Shown piece by piece: positions 18,939 to 27,509 of a stretch of DNA of 47,225 nt; the first letter of the stretch is position 1; the number at the start of each line of letters is the position of its first letter. The notes under the pieces were generated by a model. The model was not told the DNA's origin and made no database searches. It saw only the letters and a list, made by a program, of their open reading frames with translations. Both the position numbers and the translations under genes were made by a program. Source of the stretch: an uncultured Ulvibacter sp. (GTDB lineage Bacteria > Bacteroidota > Bacteroidia > Flavobacteriales > Flavobacteriaceae). The stretch is taken from NCBI GenBank assembly GCA_913063405.1, contig CAJXZB010000025.1, forward strand, positions 1 through 47,225, written 5' to 3'.

Positions 18939-19583
18939 ATGAAAAAAAGTCTTTTACAAATAACTTTGATTGTTGTTGTATCCATAATGGTAGCGACAAG
19001 TTTCTCTTTTAAAAAGGTTGATTTATCTGTTTATAGAACTCAAGGGATGGAGCTTAGCTATAATGTCCCTAATCAAGATGATGAAATTCTTGTAGAGGAA
19101 GATAAAGAAGAAATGTATTCACTTTTTCTTGGGAAGACCTATGTTGGGTTCAAAGAAGCCCTAGGTTTTAAAGAGTCTAGAGGAGATTATGCGATCATTA
19201 ATAAATATGGATATCTTGGAAAGTATCAATTTGCCAAAGCGACTTTGAGTATTATTGGAGTTCATAATCCTAAAACTTTTATGAGTGACGCTAGTCTTCA
19301 GGAAAAAGCATTCAAGGCCAATACTTCGAGAAATAAATGGATTCTAAGACGAGATATTAAAAGATTTGCTGGAGAGTATGTTGGAGGTGTTAAGGTTACC
19401 GAATCGGGCATCTTAGCAGCTGCTCATCTTGGTGGTGCGGGAAATGTGAAGAAATATTTGAGAAGTGGTGGAGCTATTGCTTTTGAAGATGCCTTTGGAA
19501 CTTCTATTCGTTACTACTTAAAAAAGTTTTCAGGTTACGATACATCGTTAATTGTACCAGATAAAAAGGCTAGAGTACTATAA
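18939..19583 (+). CDS. Exported lysozyme-fold (lytic transglycosylase-like) protein
   Basis: A 214-residue protein with an N-terminal signal or anchor (LLQITLIVVVSIMVATSFSF). The central part FKESRGDYAIINKYGYLGKYQ resembles the Glu-Ser-x-Gly-Asp-Tyr pattern of transglycosylases, in which the Glu of KESRG would be catalytic. FAKATLSIIG and LAAAHLGGAGNVKKYL also fit that fold, the latter like the AxHxGG region of such enzymes. It probably cuts or binds peptidoglycan in the periplasm. It has its own promoter and is convergent with the RsmI-like gene, 12 bases away. The family assignment rests on motif resemblance only. Confidence 0.7.
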   Translation: MKKSLLQITLIVVVSIMVATSFSFKKVDLSVYRTQGMELSYNVPNQDDEILVEEDKEEMYSLFLGKTYVGFKEALGFKESRGDYAIINKYGYLGKYQFAKATLSIIGVHNPKTFMSDASLQEKAFKANTSRNKWILRRDIKRFAGEYVGGVKVTESGILAAAHLGGAGNVKKYLRSGGAIAFEDAFGTSIRYYLKKFSGYDTSLIVPDKKARVL

Positions 19584-19595
19584 TAAAAAGAAAAA

Positions 19596-20309
19596 TTATT
19601 TCTGAATTATAAATAAGGTGGGTTTTTTGTGTAGATCCACCTTTATTTTTTTCCATTCCTCCGCTGTTGTCGTTTTTATATATTCTGAAGGCAATGTAAT
19701 ATCACAAGCCACACATATTTTGGTGTCCCGGTGCAACGCGCTGACCAATGCTTCTAGTAATTGATTATTGCGATAAGGAGTTTCGATAAATGATTGTGAT
19801 TGATCATACTCTAAAGATATTTTTTCAAGTCTTTTAATCGCTGCTTTTCGTTCTCCTTTATCGATTGGTAAATAACCATTAAAAGCGAAGTTCTGACCGT
19901 TAAACCCGCTAGCCATCATGGCTAACAAAATTGATGATGGACCTACTAAAGGAACTACCTTGATTCCTTTTTGATGTGCCTGTTCCACAACCGCCGCACC
20001 TGGATCTGCTATGCCAGGACAACCTGCATCCGAAATTACGCCCATATCGAAACCTTTAAGGCAGGCATCCAGCATTTGAGGGATTTCCCCGGCATCCGTG
20101 AATTTGTTTATTTCTTGAATCACTAGTTCGGGCTGTGACTTTTTAGAATCAATAGATTTAATAAACCTTCGAGCGTTCTTTTCATGCTCAACTATATAGT
20201 GGTCTATATGTTCAACAGCTTTTTTAACCAATAAAGGCAATACTTCCAGAGGTGGAGTGTCGCCTAAAGTACATGGGATTAAATATAAATTACCTTTAGG
20301 TGGAATCAT
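19596..20309 (-). CDS. RsmI-like SAM-dependent methyltransferase (tetrapyrrole-methylase fold)
   Basis: A 237-residue protein with the fold of RsmI (16S rRNA C1402 2'-O-methyltransferase). It shows GNLYLIPCTLGD in place of the RsmI GxLYxVxTPIGN, plus GVISDAGCPGIADPGAAVV, VVPLVGPSSILLAMMASG and SFIETPYRNN. The altered first motif marks it as the second, divergent COG0313 paralogue that I recall in Bacteroidota; its substrate is less certain. It starts six bases after the stop of the sugar dehydrogenase gene. Cytoplasmic. Confidence 0.85.
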   Translation of the reverse strand: MIPPKGNLYLIPCTLGDTPPLEVLPLLVKKAVEHIDHYIVEHEKNARRFIKSIDSKKSQPELVIQEINKFTDAGEIPQMLDACLKGFDMGVISDAGCPGIADPGAAVVEQAHQKGIKVVPLVGPSSILLAMMASGFNGQNFAFNGYLPIDKGERKAAIKRLEKISLEYDQSQSFIETPYRNNQLLEALVSALHRDTKICVACDITLPSEYIKTTTAEEWKKIKVDLHKKPTLFIIQK

Positions 20310-20315
20310 ATACTA

Positions 20316-21689
20316 CTATTCAACTACTAGTTTTTTTACAAATGCTTTTCCAGATGCAGAAACGATTTTAATAAGATAGATTCCTTGACTCAAGCTTGAT
20401 ACGTCAATGCTTTTTTCTGAAGAAGAGATTGCTGCTTCTGTATGGACTACACTACCCCTAATATCAATTATTGATGCTGTTTGAATTTGATCGTTCTCAA
20501 TTGAAACAGTTATTCTTTCTGATGCTGGGTTAGGTACAAGGATCACTCTTTGCGTATTGTTAAATTCCTCAACACCTAGGGGGTCACCCTTGATTCTGTA
20601 AATACTTCCATCGTGATCCACAATATAAAGTTCTTCATTGTTATCTACGCCAAATGTCGTCCATGATCCATTAAAATCTCCGTGATTTACCAAGTTTCCA
20701 GAGCTATCAACGGTGCCAATAAATTCAGTAACGTAATCTGCAAAAAAGTAAAGCCCTTGTAAATCCAGATAGGTGTTTCCTCTGTATACATACCCGCCTG
20801 AAATTGAATAACCAGTAGGGTGATCATATTCGGCAAGTGGAAATGTCATGGTATTCATGGGGTCGCAACTAGCAGTGTTGTAAGGTTGTGTCCCTTCGTA
20901 ACAACGCCAACCATAATTTAAACCTGCTTCGGTATTTGCAACTCTATTTATTTCTTCAAATTCTCCCTGACCTACATCAGCAATCCATAAATCATTGTTG
21001 GCACTATCAAAGGAAAACCGCCAAGGGTTTCGTAATCCGTAAGCCCATATTTCTTGAGCCTCAGTTGAACTTCCAGCAAAAGGATTGTCTAATGGTATGC
21101 CATAATTATTCCCACCACTCGGATTATCAATGTCCAGACGCAGCATTTTTCCTAATAAAAGAGTCTTGTTTTGTGCTCGATTTCCAGGATCTCCACCAGC
21201 ACCTCCGTCTCCGGTACCAATGTAAAGAAAACCATCAGGTCCAAATGCTAGATCACCTCCATTGTGATTGCCGAACGGTTGTACGATTTCGATTATCGTT
21301 AGCTCTGATCCAGACAAAGCGATATTAGGATCTGTAGGATCAACAGAAAATCTTGAAATACGACTATCTCCATTGTTTTTGGTATAATTAACAAAGAAAT
21401 ATCCATTAGTTGAGTAGTTTGGGTGAAAGGCAAGGCCTAATAAGCCCTGTTCGCCACTACCGTTAGTTAGACTTGAAATGTCTAAATATGGAGCTGAATT
21501 TACCGTTAGGTCGGCATTTAGAATTTTAATACGACCGCTTTGTTCAACAACAAAAAATCTGTCATCACCTGCATTTTGCAAGTCAACAGGACTGCTAAAG
21601 CCACTTTTGTAAAGTTCGATGGTAACGTTTTGAGCCGTTAGTAATAAGGAGCATAAAAGAAATAGGATAGAGGGGATAATTGTTTTCAT
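20316..21689 (-). CDS. Secreted PQQ-type sugar dehydrogenase (glucose/sorbosone family) with T9SS tail
   Basis: A 457-residue protein with a signal peptide (MKTIIPSILFLLCSLLLTAQ), then the six-bladed propeller of the soluble aldose-sugar dehydrogenase family (about residues 25-365). Motifs are FFVVEQSGRIKIL, GEQGLLGLAFHPNY, NHNGGDLAFGPDGFLYIGTG and GLRNPWRFSFD. A type A T9SS domain (about 380-457) starts at LVPNPASERITVS and ends FVKKLVVE. It is predicted to oxidise sugars outside the cell if PQQ is available; no PQQ synthesis genes are in view. It may be co-transcribed with the RsmI-like gene. Confidence 0.92.
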   Translation of the reverse strand: MKTIIPSILFLLCSLLLTAQNVTIELYKSGFSSPVDLQNAGDDRFFVVEQSGRIKILNADLTVNSAPYLDISSLTNGSGEQGLLGLAFHPNYSTNGYFFVNYTKNNGDSRISRFSVDPTDPNIALSGSELTIIEIVQPFGNHNGGDLAFGPDGFLYIGTGDGGAGGDPGNRAQNKTLLLGKMLRLDIDNPSGGNNYGIPLDNPFAGSSTEAQEIWAYGLRNPWRFSFDSANNDLWIADVGQGEFEEINRVANTEAGLNYGWRCYEGTQPYNTASCDPMNTMTFPLAEYDHPTGYSISGGYVYRGNTYLDLQGLYFFADYVTEFIGTVDSSGNLVNHGDFNGSWTTFGVDNNEELYIVDHDGSIYRIKGDPLGVEEFNNTQRVILVPNPASERITVSIENDQIQTASIIDIRGSVVHTEAAISSSEKSIDVSSLSQGIYLIKIVSASGKAFVKKLVVE

Positions 21690-21821
21690 CTGTATGAGTT
21701 TTAATTGTTTTTAATAATCAGAAGAAACAGGTTATAAACTATATCTCTGGGATTGAGTGCAGTTACAACTAGTTTCGTAGCTTTTTTTACTAAAGTAATG
21801 AAAACTATCCAATAATTGGGG

Positions 21822-22274
21822 CTAAAGTTTTTTAATGATTAGATCACAGGCCTGATCTAGCTTGTCGTAAACCGTGTCAAATCCAGAAATGCCTCCATAA
21901 TAAGGATCTGGAACATCAACATTTTCATTTGGGAAAATTTGATTGAGTATAAGTTCTACTTTTTGCTTGTCTGCACTAGTTCTGGAGAGTTTTAAGACAT
22001 TTTCTTTGTTCGATATATCCATTACAAAAATCCGATCGAAGTTTTCAAAGTCTTCAGCACTAAACTGTCTGCCACGTTGTTGTGAAATATCGAGACCATT
22101 TTTTTTAGCTACTTCAATACTCCGTGGGTCTGGTGAATGTCCAACATGCCGAGATCCTGTTCCAGCAGAATCAACATACACTTGAGAGGAATCAACTTTC
22201 GATTTTAGAATGCCTTCGGCTAATGGAGAGCGACAAATATTACCAAGACAAACCATAAGTATTTTTGTTTGCAT
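21822..22274 (-). CDS. Low-molecular-weight protein-tyrosine phosphatase
   Basis: A 150-residue cytoplasmic phosphatase. The P-loop CLGNICRSPLAEG (C-x5-R-S) begins at about residue 9 and supplies the nucleophilic Cys and phosphate-binding Arg. The general-acid Asp is in DVPDPYYGG near residue 123, with the usual pair of Tyr residues. It lies just downstream of dnaA on the same strand (44 bases), a common flavobacterial arrangement. The physiological substrate is unknown; no tyrosine kinase is nearby. Confidence 0.95.
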   Translation of the reverse strand: MQTKILMVCLGNICRSPLAEGILKSKVDSSQVYVDSAGTGSRHVGHSPDPRSIEVAKKNGLDISQQRGRQFSAEDFENFDRIFVMDISNKENVLKLSRTSADKQKVELILNQIFPNENVDVPDPYYGGISGFDTVYDKLDQACDLIIKKL

Positions 22275-22318
22275 ATCTAAAAATAGATAATTATTTCAAA
22301 AAAAAGAGAAGGAAAAAA

Positions 22319-23749
22319 TTAAAGAGTCAACTTCTTGTTGAGGTCCTCTACATACTTTCTAAATTGCTTATCGGTCGTGGATAAGTTATCCACCGTTTTA
22401 CAGGCGTGTAATACTGTGGCATGATCACGCTGTCCTATTTGAGATCCAATAGATGCCAATGATGCCTTTGTAAATTTCTTTGCAAAGAACATTGCTAATT
22501 GCCTGGCTTGTACAATATGTCTTTTTCTGGTTTTCGACTGAAGGGTGTCTACATCCATTTGAAAATAATCACTAACTACTTTCTGAATGTAATCGATGGA
22601 TACTTCTCGTTTGGTATGCTTTACGTAATTGTCTACAATCTTACGTGCAAGATCAATTGTAATCTCTCGCTTATTAAAAGAAGAATGTGCGATCAAGGAA
22701 ATAATTGCTCCTTCTAGTTCACGTATATTAGTCTTGATGTTGTTTGCTAAAAATTCTACAATATCTTCTGGCATTTCAACACCATCTCGATATAGCTTAT
22801 TTTTTATAATCGCAATACGAGTATCATAATCTGGATGATTAAGCTCTGCAGAAAGCCCCCACTTAAAGCGCGAAAGCAGGCGCTGCTCTATATCTATCAT
22901 ATCCACAGGTGCCTTATCGCTTGTCAAAATAACTTGTTTGCCATTTTGGTGTAAGTGATTAAAAATGTGAAAGAATACATCCTGCGTTCCTGCTTTTCCA
23001 GAAAGCAGTTGAATATCATCAACAATTAAAACATCTATAATTTGATAGAAGTGAATAAAGTCATTTCTATTATTCTTTTTTACAGACTCAATATATTGCT
23101 GTGTAAATTTTTCAGCAGAAATATATAAAACAGTCTTTTCGGGATATTTATCTTTTATTTCAACACCAATGGCATGACCTAGATGTGTTTTACCCAATCC
23201 AACGCCTCCAAAAACCAACAATGGATTAAAAGAAGTACCTCCAGGTTTATTAGCCACAGCTAACCCAGCGGATCTAGCCAAACGATTGGACTCTCCTTCT
23301 AAGAAACTTTCAAAATTGTAATTAGGGTTTAATTGAGATTCGATTTTAACATTTCGAATACCAGGAATTACAAACGGGTTCTTAAGTTCAGGGTTTTTAT
23401 TTTTTAAAGGAACGTCTACTTCCTGAGAAGATTGAGAGTTGCTTCGGTTGGAACTTGGAATTCTTTCGGTAAAGGGTTGTTTGTTTCCGTAGGTGTTCTC
23501 CATCTTAATGATGTACACCAACTTTGCCGTAGATCCTAATTCTTTAGTAAGGGCAACTTTTAACAACTTAACGTAATGTTCCTCGAGCCATTCATAGAAA
23601 AACTTACTAGGCACTTGAATACTAAGAGCACTATCTGTTAGCTTCACTGCCTTTATTGGTTCGAACCATGTTTTGTAGGCCTGAGAAGTAATATTATCTT
23701 CAATAAAGGACAAACAATTGTTCCAAACCGATTCCGCAGTTTTGCTCAT
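22319..23749 (-). CDS. dnaA: Chromosomal replication initiator DnaA
   Basis: A 476-residue protein with all four domains: the N-terminal DnaB-binding domain (SVWNNCLSFIEDNITSQAYKTWF), a short linker, the AAA+ domain (Walker A FGGVGLGKTHLGHAIG near 180; Walker B VLIVDDIQLL) and the C-terminal DNA-binding domain with its signature IGQRDHATVLHACKTVD. It opens the origin and recruits the helicase. No gene for DnaN or other classic oriC neighbours is adjacent, as is usual in Bacteroidota. Two DnaA-box-like sequences lie in inverted orientation within its last codons, and one weaker copy upstream of its start. Confidence 0.98.
   Translation of the reverse strand: MSKTAESVWNNCLSFIEDNITSQAYKTWFEPIKAVKLTDSALSIQVPSKFFYEWLEEHYVKLLKVALTKELGSTAKLVYIIKMENTYGNKQPFTERIPSSNRSNSQSSQEVDVPLKNKNPELKNPFVIPGIRNVKIESQLNPNYNFESFLEGESNRLARSAGLAVANKPGGTSFNPLLVFGGVGLGKTHLGHAIGVEIKDKYPEKTVLYISAEKFTQQYIESVKKNNRNDFIHFYQIIDVLIVDDIQLLSGKAGTQDVFFHIFNHLHQNGKQVILTSDKAPVDMIDIEQRLLSRFKWGLSAELNHPDYDTRIAIIKNKLYRDGVEMPEDIVEFLANNIKTNIRELEGAIISLIAHSSFNKREITIDLARKIVDNYVKHTKREVSIDYIQKVVSDYFQMDVDTLQSKTRKRHIVQARQLAMFFAKKFTKASLASIGSQIGQRDHATVLHACKTVDNLSTTDKQFRKYVEDLNKKLTL
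22376..22394. promoter_or_regulatory. Inverted pair of DnaA-box-like sequences
   Basis: CGTGGATAA and TTATCCACC flank a single G. Each matches the DnaA box TTATCCACA at eight of nine positions, facing each other, within codons VDNLST of dnaA. The sequence match is direct; binding by DnaA is inferred. Confidence 0.4.
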
Positions 23750-23955
23750 AGTTATTGTTGTAGTTTTTCGTTTGCTAATGGATGTGGTTAATAAATGAGA
23801 AAGAGTGTTTTTCTAACATTTTCTTAACAATGCAAATATGTGAACAAAAAAATGAAAAAAAAAATAGTTTGGGTATTGAATTTTCCCTTTTTTTTTCGCA
23901 TACTTATGATTCTTTAAAACTACAAAAAAAGTTCCGTTTTTTTGTTTATTCTTTT

Positions 23956-24351
23956 ATGAAATATACTTCCACAAAACTTCGAGTACGATATGGAGAGACC
24001 GATCAAATGGGAATCGTTTACTATGGAAACTATGCACAATATCTTGAGCAGGGAAGAACCGAATGGTTAAGAGAATTGGGGTTTTCATATAAATGGATGG
24101 AAGCTAATAATGTCCAGTTGCCCGTTGTTAATTTAAATATAGATTACAAAGCACCTGCCCATTACGACGACATAATAACCATTACCACTACACTTAAGGA
24201 ATCTCCTGCTTTTAAAATTGAATTTTTGTATAAAATTTATAATCAGGAGAATAAGTTGTTAATTACGGCTTCAACGGCTTTAGTGTTTGTAAATAGTGTC
24301 ACAAAAAAGTTGATGAAGGCACCAGATTATTTGTTAGAAAAATTAATTTAA
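23956..24351 (+). CDS. Acyl-CoA thioesterase, 4HBT/YbgC family
   Basis: A 131-residue hotdog-fold thioesterase. The start is placed at MKYTSTKLRVRYGETDQMG, which matches the family's N-terminus; an upstream frame of 58 codons has no family resemblance. The active-site segment is ETDQMGIVYYGNYAQYLEQGR, with the catalytic Asp in ETDQMG. It would hydrolyse short acyl- or hydroxybenzoyl-CoA-type substrates in the cytoplasm. It is divergent from dnaA and convergent with the YigZ gene. Confidence 0.93.
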   Translation: MKYTSTKLRVRYGETDQMGIVYYGNYAQYLEQGRTEWLRELGFSYKWMEANNVQLPVVNLNIDYKAPAHYDDIITITTTLKESPAFKIEFLYKIYNQENKLLITASTALVFVNSVTKKLMKAPDYLLEKLI

Positions 24352-24354
24352 ATT

Positions 24355-24978
24355 TCAAACAGTATCTTTTAATTTTTTAATGGAAACTTTGTAAGTGTTT
24401 TCGAAAGTTTCAAAAATTCGGGCGGCATCTTTTTTCCGAATGGAAATTTTAAGTTCACAGTTCAATTCTAATTTTTGATGTACAATAGCAAGTTTTTCGT
24501 CCTTAATAATGCGCATAACAATATTCATCTCGGGATAGTCAAACTTTAGCATAAAATCTTCATCTATCGTTTTTTTAACAATATTAGAAGCCTCTAGTGC
24601 CATAAGCGCTCCAGTTTTATATGCCTGCATTAAACCGCCCACTCCTAATTTGGTTCCGCCAAAGTATCGAACTACTACAACTAAGACGTTGGTAACATCA
24701 AATGATTGCAACTGACCATAAATTGGCATTCCTGCACTATTAGATGGTTCACCATCGTCATTAGCACGATAACTTTCGTAAGCTTTTCCCAATTGCCATG
24801 CATAGCACCAATGTCTTGCATTATAATGTAATTTCTTTAAAGCCTCTATATGTACTTTTACTTGTTCTTCTGAAGTTATTGGAAATGCATACCCTAAAAA
24901 CTTACTCCCTCGATCTTTAAATAAAGTCTCTGGAGATGGTTTTGTTAGAGTTTTGTATGTATCCTTTTCTAAACTCAT
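24355..24978 (-). CDS. YigZ/IMPACT-family protein
   Basis: A 207-residue protein with the UPF0029/IMPACT N-terminal domain. Diagnostic blocks are FKDRGSKFLGYAFPI, NDDGEPSNSAGMPIYGQL and VVRYFGGTKLGVGGLMQAYKTGA. A C-terminal DUF1949-like ferredoxin-fold part follows. Relatives are linked to translation regulation, but the molecular role of bacterial members is not settled. Its ATG shares one base with the EamA gene stop, so it is the last gene of the ribD-EamA-YigZ operon. Confidence 0.95.
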   Translation of the reverse strand: MSLEKDTYKTLTKPSPETLFKDRGSKFLGYAFPITSEEQVKVHIEALKKLHYNARHWCYAWQLGKAYESYRANDDGEPSNSAGMPIYGQLQSFDVTNVLVVVVRYFGGTKLGVGGLMQAYKTGALMALEASNIVKKTIDEDFMLKFDYPEMNIVMRIIKDEKLAIVHQKLELNCELKISIRKKDAARIFETFENTYKVSIKKLKDTV

Positions 24979-25850
24979 TATGCAGTAGATGAAGCAACCA
25001 AGAAAATACTGATAACGGCCAGCATGATTCCAGCCCAGTTTTTGGAAGATAGTTTTTCCTTAAATAATAAAATGCCTATTAAGGTTGAGACCATAACAAC
25101 AGCGACGTTATTAACCGTAAAAATACCTGAGCTGTCCAAGATGGTGCTTCGCAAAGCTTTTACTAAAAAGTAAATTGAAAAATAATTAGGAACCCCAAGC
25201 GCTATTCCGCCAAGGACGTTCTTAATTTTAAACTTGAACTTTCCTTGCGTTGCTAGGTAAATGAGAATTATGATTCCAATTATCGCCGCAGAACCAAATA
25301 TGGTTGAAGAAAAAATTGGCACATCATTTTCAGCAACAAATGAGTTCTCCAAGAACTTAAGACTGGTGTCAATAATTCCACTACCTATAAAAACAAGGAG
25401 TGGAAAGATTAACGTCTTTCTTTCGAAAACAATTCCTTTCTTCGATTTTACAGAAGCGAGATAAACAGCAATTAAAGCTAGTACGACGCCAATTATCTTT
25501 AGAATACCAAAATTCTCCTTATAATAAAATAATCCAAAAAGAATTGGAACAACTACGCTCATTTTTGTGGCTACCGAAACGACAGAAAGACCACTTCGCT
25601 GGGTAGTAATTCCCATCAAGTTGAAGACTATTATAAACAGCGCCCCAAGGGCCAGAGTATAATAAAACCAGTCATGGGTGACAATTTCTGAAACGGATAC
25701 AGGACTGTCGTAGGCAATTATTCCACTCGCACAGGCCACAATGTAATTCACAACGATCGCGTGTAATATGTTAACCTTATACCTGTCAAAGAGCTTAAAG
25801 ACTACAAATATAATTACAGATGAGAGGACGCTTAATATTAGGTAGATCAA
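24978..25850 (-). CDS. EamA/DMT-family transporter
   Basis: A 290-residue integral membrane protein with about ten hydrophobic helices arranged as two EamA repeats. The second half carries the typical GVPNYFSIYFLVKALRST and VSTLIGILLFKEKLSSKNWAGI. It is probably an inner-membrane metabolite exporter; the substrate is unknown. It overlaps ribD by four bases and the YigZ gene by one, which argues for tight co-translation and makes a riboflavin-related cargo conceivable but unproven. Confidence 0.9.
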   Translation of the reverse strand: MIYLILSVLSSVIIFVVFKLFDRYKVNILHAIVVNYIVACASGIIAYDSPVSVSEIVTHDWFYYTLALGALFIIVFNLMGITTQRSGLSVVSVATKMSVVVPILFGLFYYKENFGILKIIGVVLALIAVYLASVKSKKGIVFERKTLIFPLLVFIGSGIIDTSLKFLENSFVAENDVPIFSSTIFGSAAIIGIIILIYLATQGKFKFKIKNVLGGIALGVPNYFSIYFLVKALRSTILDSSGIFTVNNVAVVMVSTLIGILLFKEKLSSKNWAGIMLAVISIFLVASSTA

Positions 25851-26878
25851 AGAAAATCATTTTTAAACAGTTGTACAATATCGCTTTTTAATTTTTCTTT
25901 GGAAACAAGATGCCCAGAAAGTTTTGGAGCTTGAATACCTCTTCCGAAGCTGCTTTCCCCTTTAATTATGTAGGCTTCATCCCAAAGATTAGCATCGATA
26001 AAAGCTTGAATTGTAATAGAACCTCCTTCTACGATTAACGACTGTAATTGGTGTTTGTGTAGGACTTCACATATTTCTTCTAGTAGTTTTTCTGAAAAAT
26101 CCACTTTCTCGAAAATGACTTGATTGTCATTCGACGCTTTCATTTCAGTGATAACAATGGTTTTTACAATTCCATCAAAAACTGATGCTGTTTTCGGTAT
26201 TTTTAAAGTTCTGTCAATTACAACTCGTACTGGATTAGTTCCTTTCCAATCCCGTGTTGTTAAACTTGGGTTGTCGTCCAATACGGTTTGTGTACCAACA
26301 AGAATTGCCTGTTCTTGGGTTCGAAGTTTATGAGCAAAATGGCGCGAATGGGTATTGCTAATCCACACAGGTTTTTTTTTAGATGAACGTTCTTTTTTTC
26401 GAGGAGCAATGAACCCGTCAAGAGTTTCTGCCCATTTCAATATAATATAAGGACGCTTTTTTTTATAAAAACTAAAAAAGCGTTTATTGAGATTAGAACA
26501 CTCTTCTGCTAAGATTCCTTCTGTAACGTTAAAACCTGCATCAATAAGTCTCTGGATTCCTCGTCCTGCGACTTTGGGGTTAGGATCTTTACTGCCTATG
26601 TTTACATTTTTAATCCCAGATTTAATTATCAAATCTGCACAAGGAGGTGTCTTTCCAAAATGGCTACAAGGTTCTAGGCTTACGTAAATGGAAGCTGCTA
26701 CTAGCAGTTCCTTTTGCTTTACACTTGCAATGGCATTGACTTCGGCATGAGGTTTTCCCGCTTCAAAATGCCAACCCTCACCAATAATTTTATTGTTGTG
26801 GACGACAACGCTACCAACCAACGGGTTTGGATAGGTAGTTCCCAATCCATTTTTGGCCAATTGGATACAGCGAGCCAT
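25847..26878 (-). CDS. ribD: Bifunctional riboflavin deaminase/reductase
   Basis: RibD deaminates the pyrimidine from GTP and then reduces the ribose side chain in riboflavin synthesis. The 343-residue protein has the zinc-dependent deaminase domain (HAEVNAI and PCSHFGKTPPCADLI) and the reductase domain (ILKWAETLDGFIA, IVEGGSITIQAFID). From the first ATG the protein begins MARCIQLAKNGLGTTYPNP. The family normally has a further HE-x-Y-x-x-RC block, and exactly that block (KTHEKY) is encoded just upstream with no ATG, GTG or TTG; a CTG at 26897-26899 would include it. The true start may therefore be non-canonical. First gene of the operon. Confidence 0.95.
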   Translation of the reverse strand: MARCIQLAKNGLGTTYPNPLVGSVVVHNNKIIGEGWHFEAGKPHAEVNAIASVKQKELLVAASIYVSLEPCSHFGKTPPCADLIIKSGIKNVNIGSKDPNPKVAGRGIQRLIDAGFNVTEGILAEECSNLNKRFFSFYKKKRPYIILKWAETLDGFIAPRKKERSSKKKPVWISNTHSRHFAHKLRTQEQAILVGTQTVLDDNPSLTTRDWKGTNPVRVVIDRTLKIPKTASVFDGIVKTIVITEMKASNDNQVIFEKVDFSEKLLEEICEVLHKHQLQSLIVEGGSITIQAFIDANLWDEAYIIKGESSFGRGIQAPKLSGHLVSKEKLKSDIVQLFKNDFL

Positions 26879-26933
26879 GTATTTTTCGTGTGTTTTCAGA
26901 GGATCGATTTCTTAAAGTAAAAGTTTAATCTGT

Positions 26934-26941
26934 TACCTTTG
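26934..26941 (+). promoter_or_regulatory. -7 box of the acetyltransferase-prmC operon
   Basis: TACCTTTG fits TAnnTTTG and lies about 60 bases before the ATG of the acetyltransferase gene, in the divergent gap with ribD. Confidence 0.5.
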
Positions 26942-27003
26942 TAAAGGAGTTGATCAAATTTTCACATTCTTTTCAGAATGTAAAAATACAATGAATTGCT
27001 AAT

Positions 27004-27489
27004 ATGAACACACCTTTAATTAGACCTATTGAAAAACGAGACAATTTGCAGGTTGCACAGATTATTCGATCTGTTTTGCTAGATTTTGGAGTGCCGAAAG
27101 TAGGGACGGCTTATGCAGATGTGTCTTTGGATATTATGTGTGAGACCTACGAGAAGGAGAGTTCGGCTTATTTTGTAGTTGAAAAGAATGGAACTGTTAT
27201 TGGTGGAGGCGGGATAGCACAACTCGATAATTATGATGACAATATCTGCGAGTTACAAAAAATGTATTTTTTACCGGCGGCTAGAGGTAGAGGGTTAGGA
27301 ATTCAAATGATCGATTTATGTCTGAAAACGGCCAAAGAGATGGGTTATGAAAAATGCTATTTAGAGACCATGTCCTATATGGAGGCTGCACAAAAACTGT
27401 ACAAACACTATGGGTTTCAGTACCTAGAAGGCTCCATGGGTGATACTGGTCATTATTCTTGTGGAGTGCATATGATTTTAGATTTGTAA
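27004..27489 (+). CDS. GNAT-family N-acetyltransferase
   Basis: A 161-residue single-domain acetyltransferase. Motif A reads AARGRGLGIQMIDLCLKTA and motif B SYMEAAQKLYKHYGFQYLEGS, ending in GHYSCGVHMILDL. The ARGRGLG loop binds acetyl-CoA. It leads the prmC-LOG gene set. The acceptor is unknown; proximity to a translation-factor methyltransferase does not define it. Confidence 0.9.
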   Translation: MNTPLIRPIEKRDNLQVAQIIRSVLLDFGVPKVGTAYADVSLDIMCETYEKESSAYFVVEKNGTVIGGGGIAQLDNYDDNICELQKMYFLPAARGRGLGIQMIDLCLKTAKEMGYEKCYLETMSYMEAAQKLYKHYGFQYLEGSMGDTGHYSCGVHMILDL

Positions 27490-27509
27490 TTTGTTAACCA
27501 TTACTTCTG

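Noticed and set aside
23782..23955. N-terminal 58-codon extension of the thioesterase
   Set aside because: The extension is rich in Lys, Phe and Asn, shows no family similarity, and would run through the dnaA promoter region; the ATG at 23956 matches the family start.
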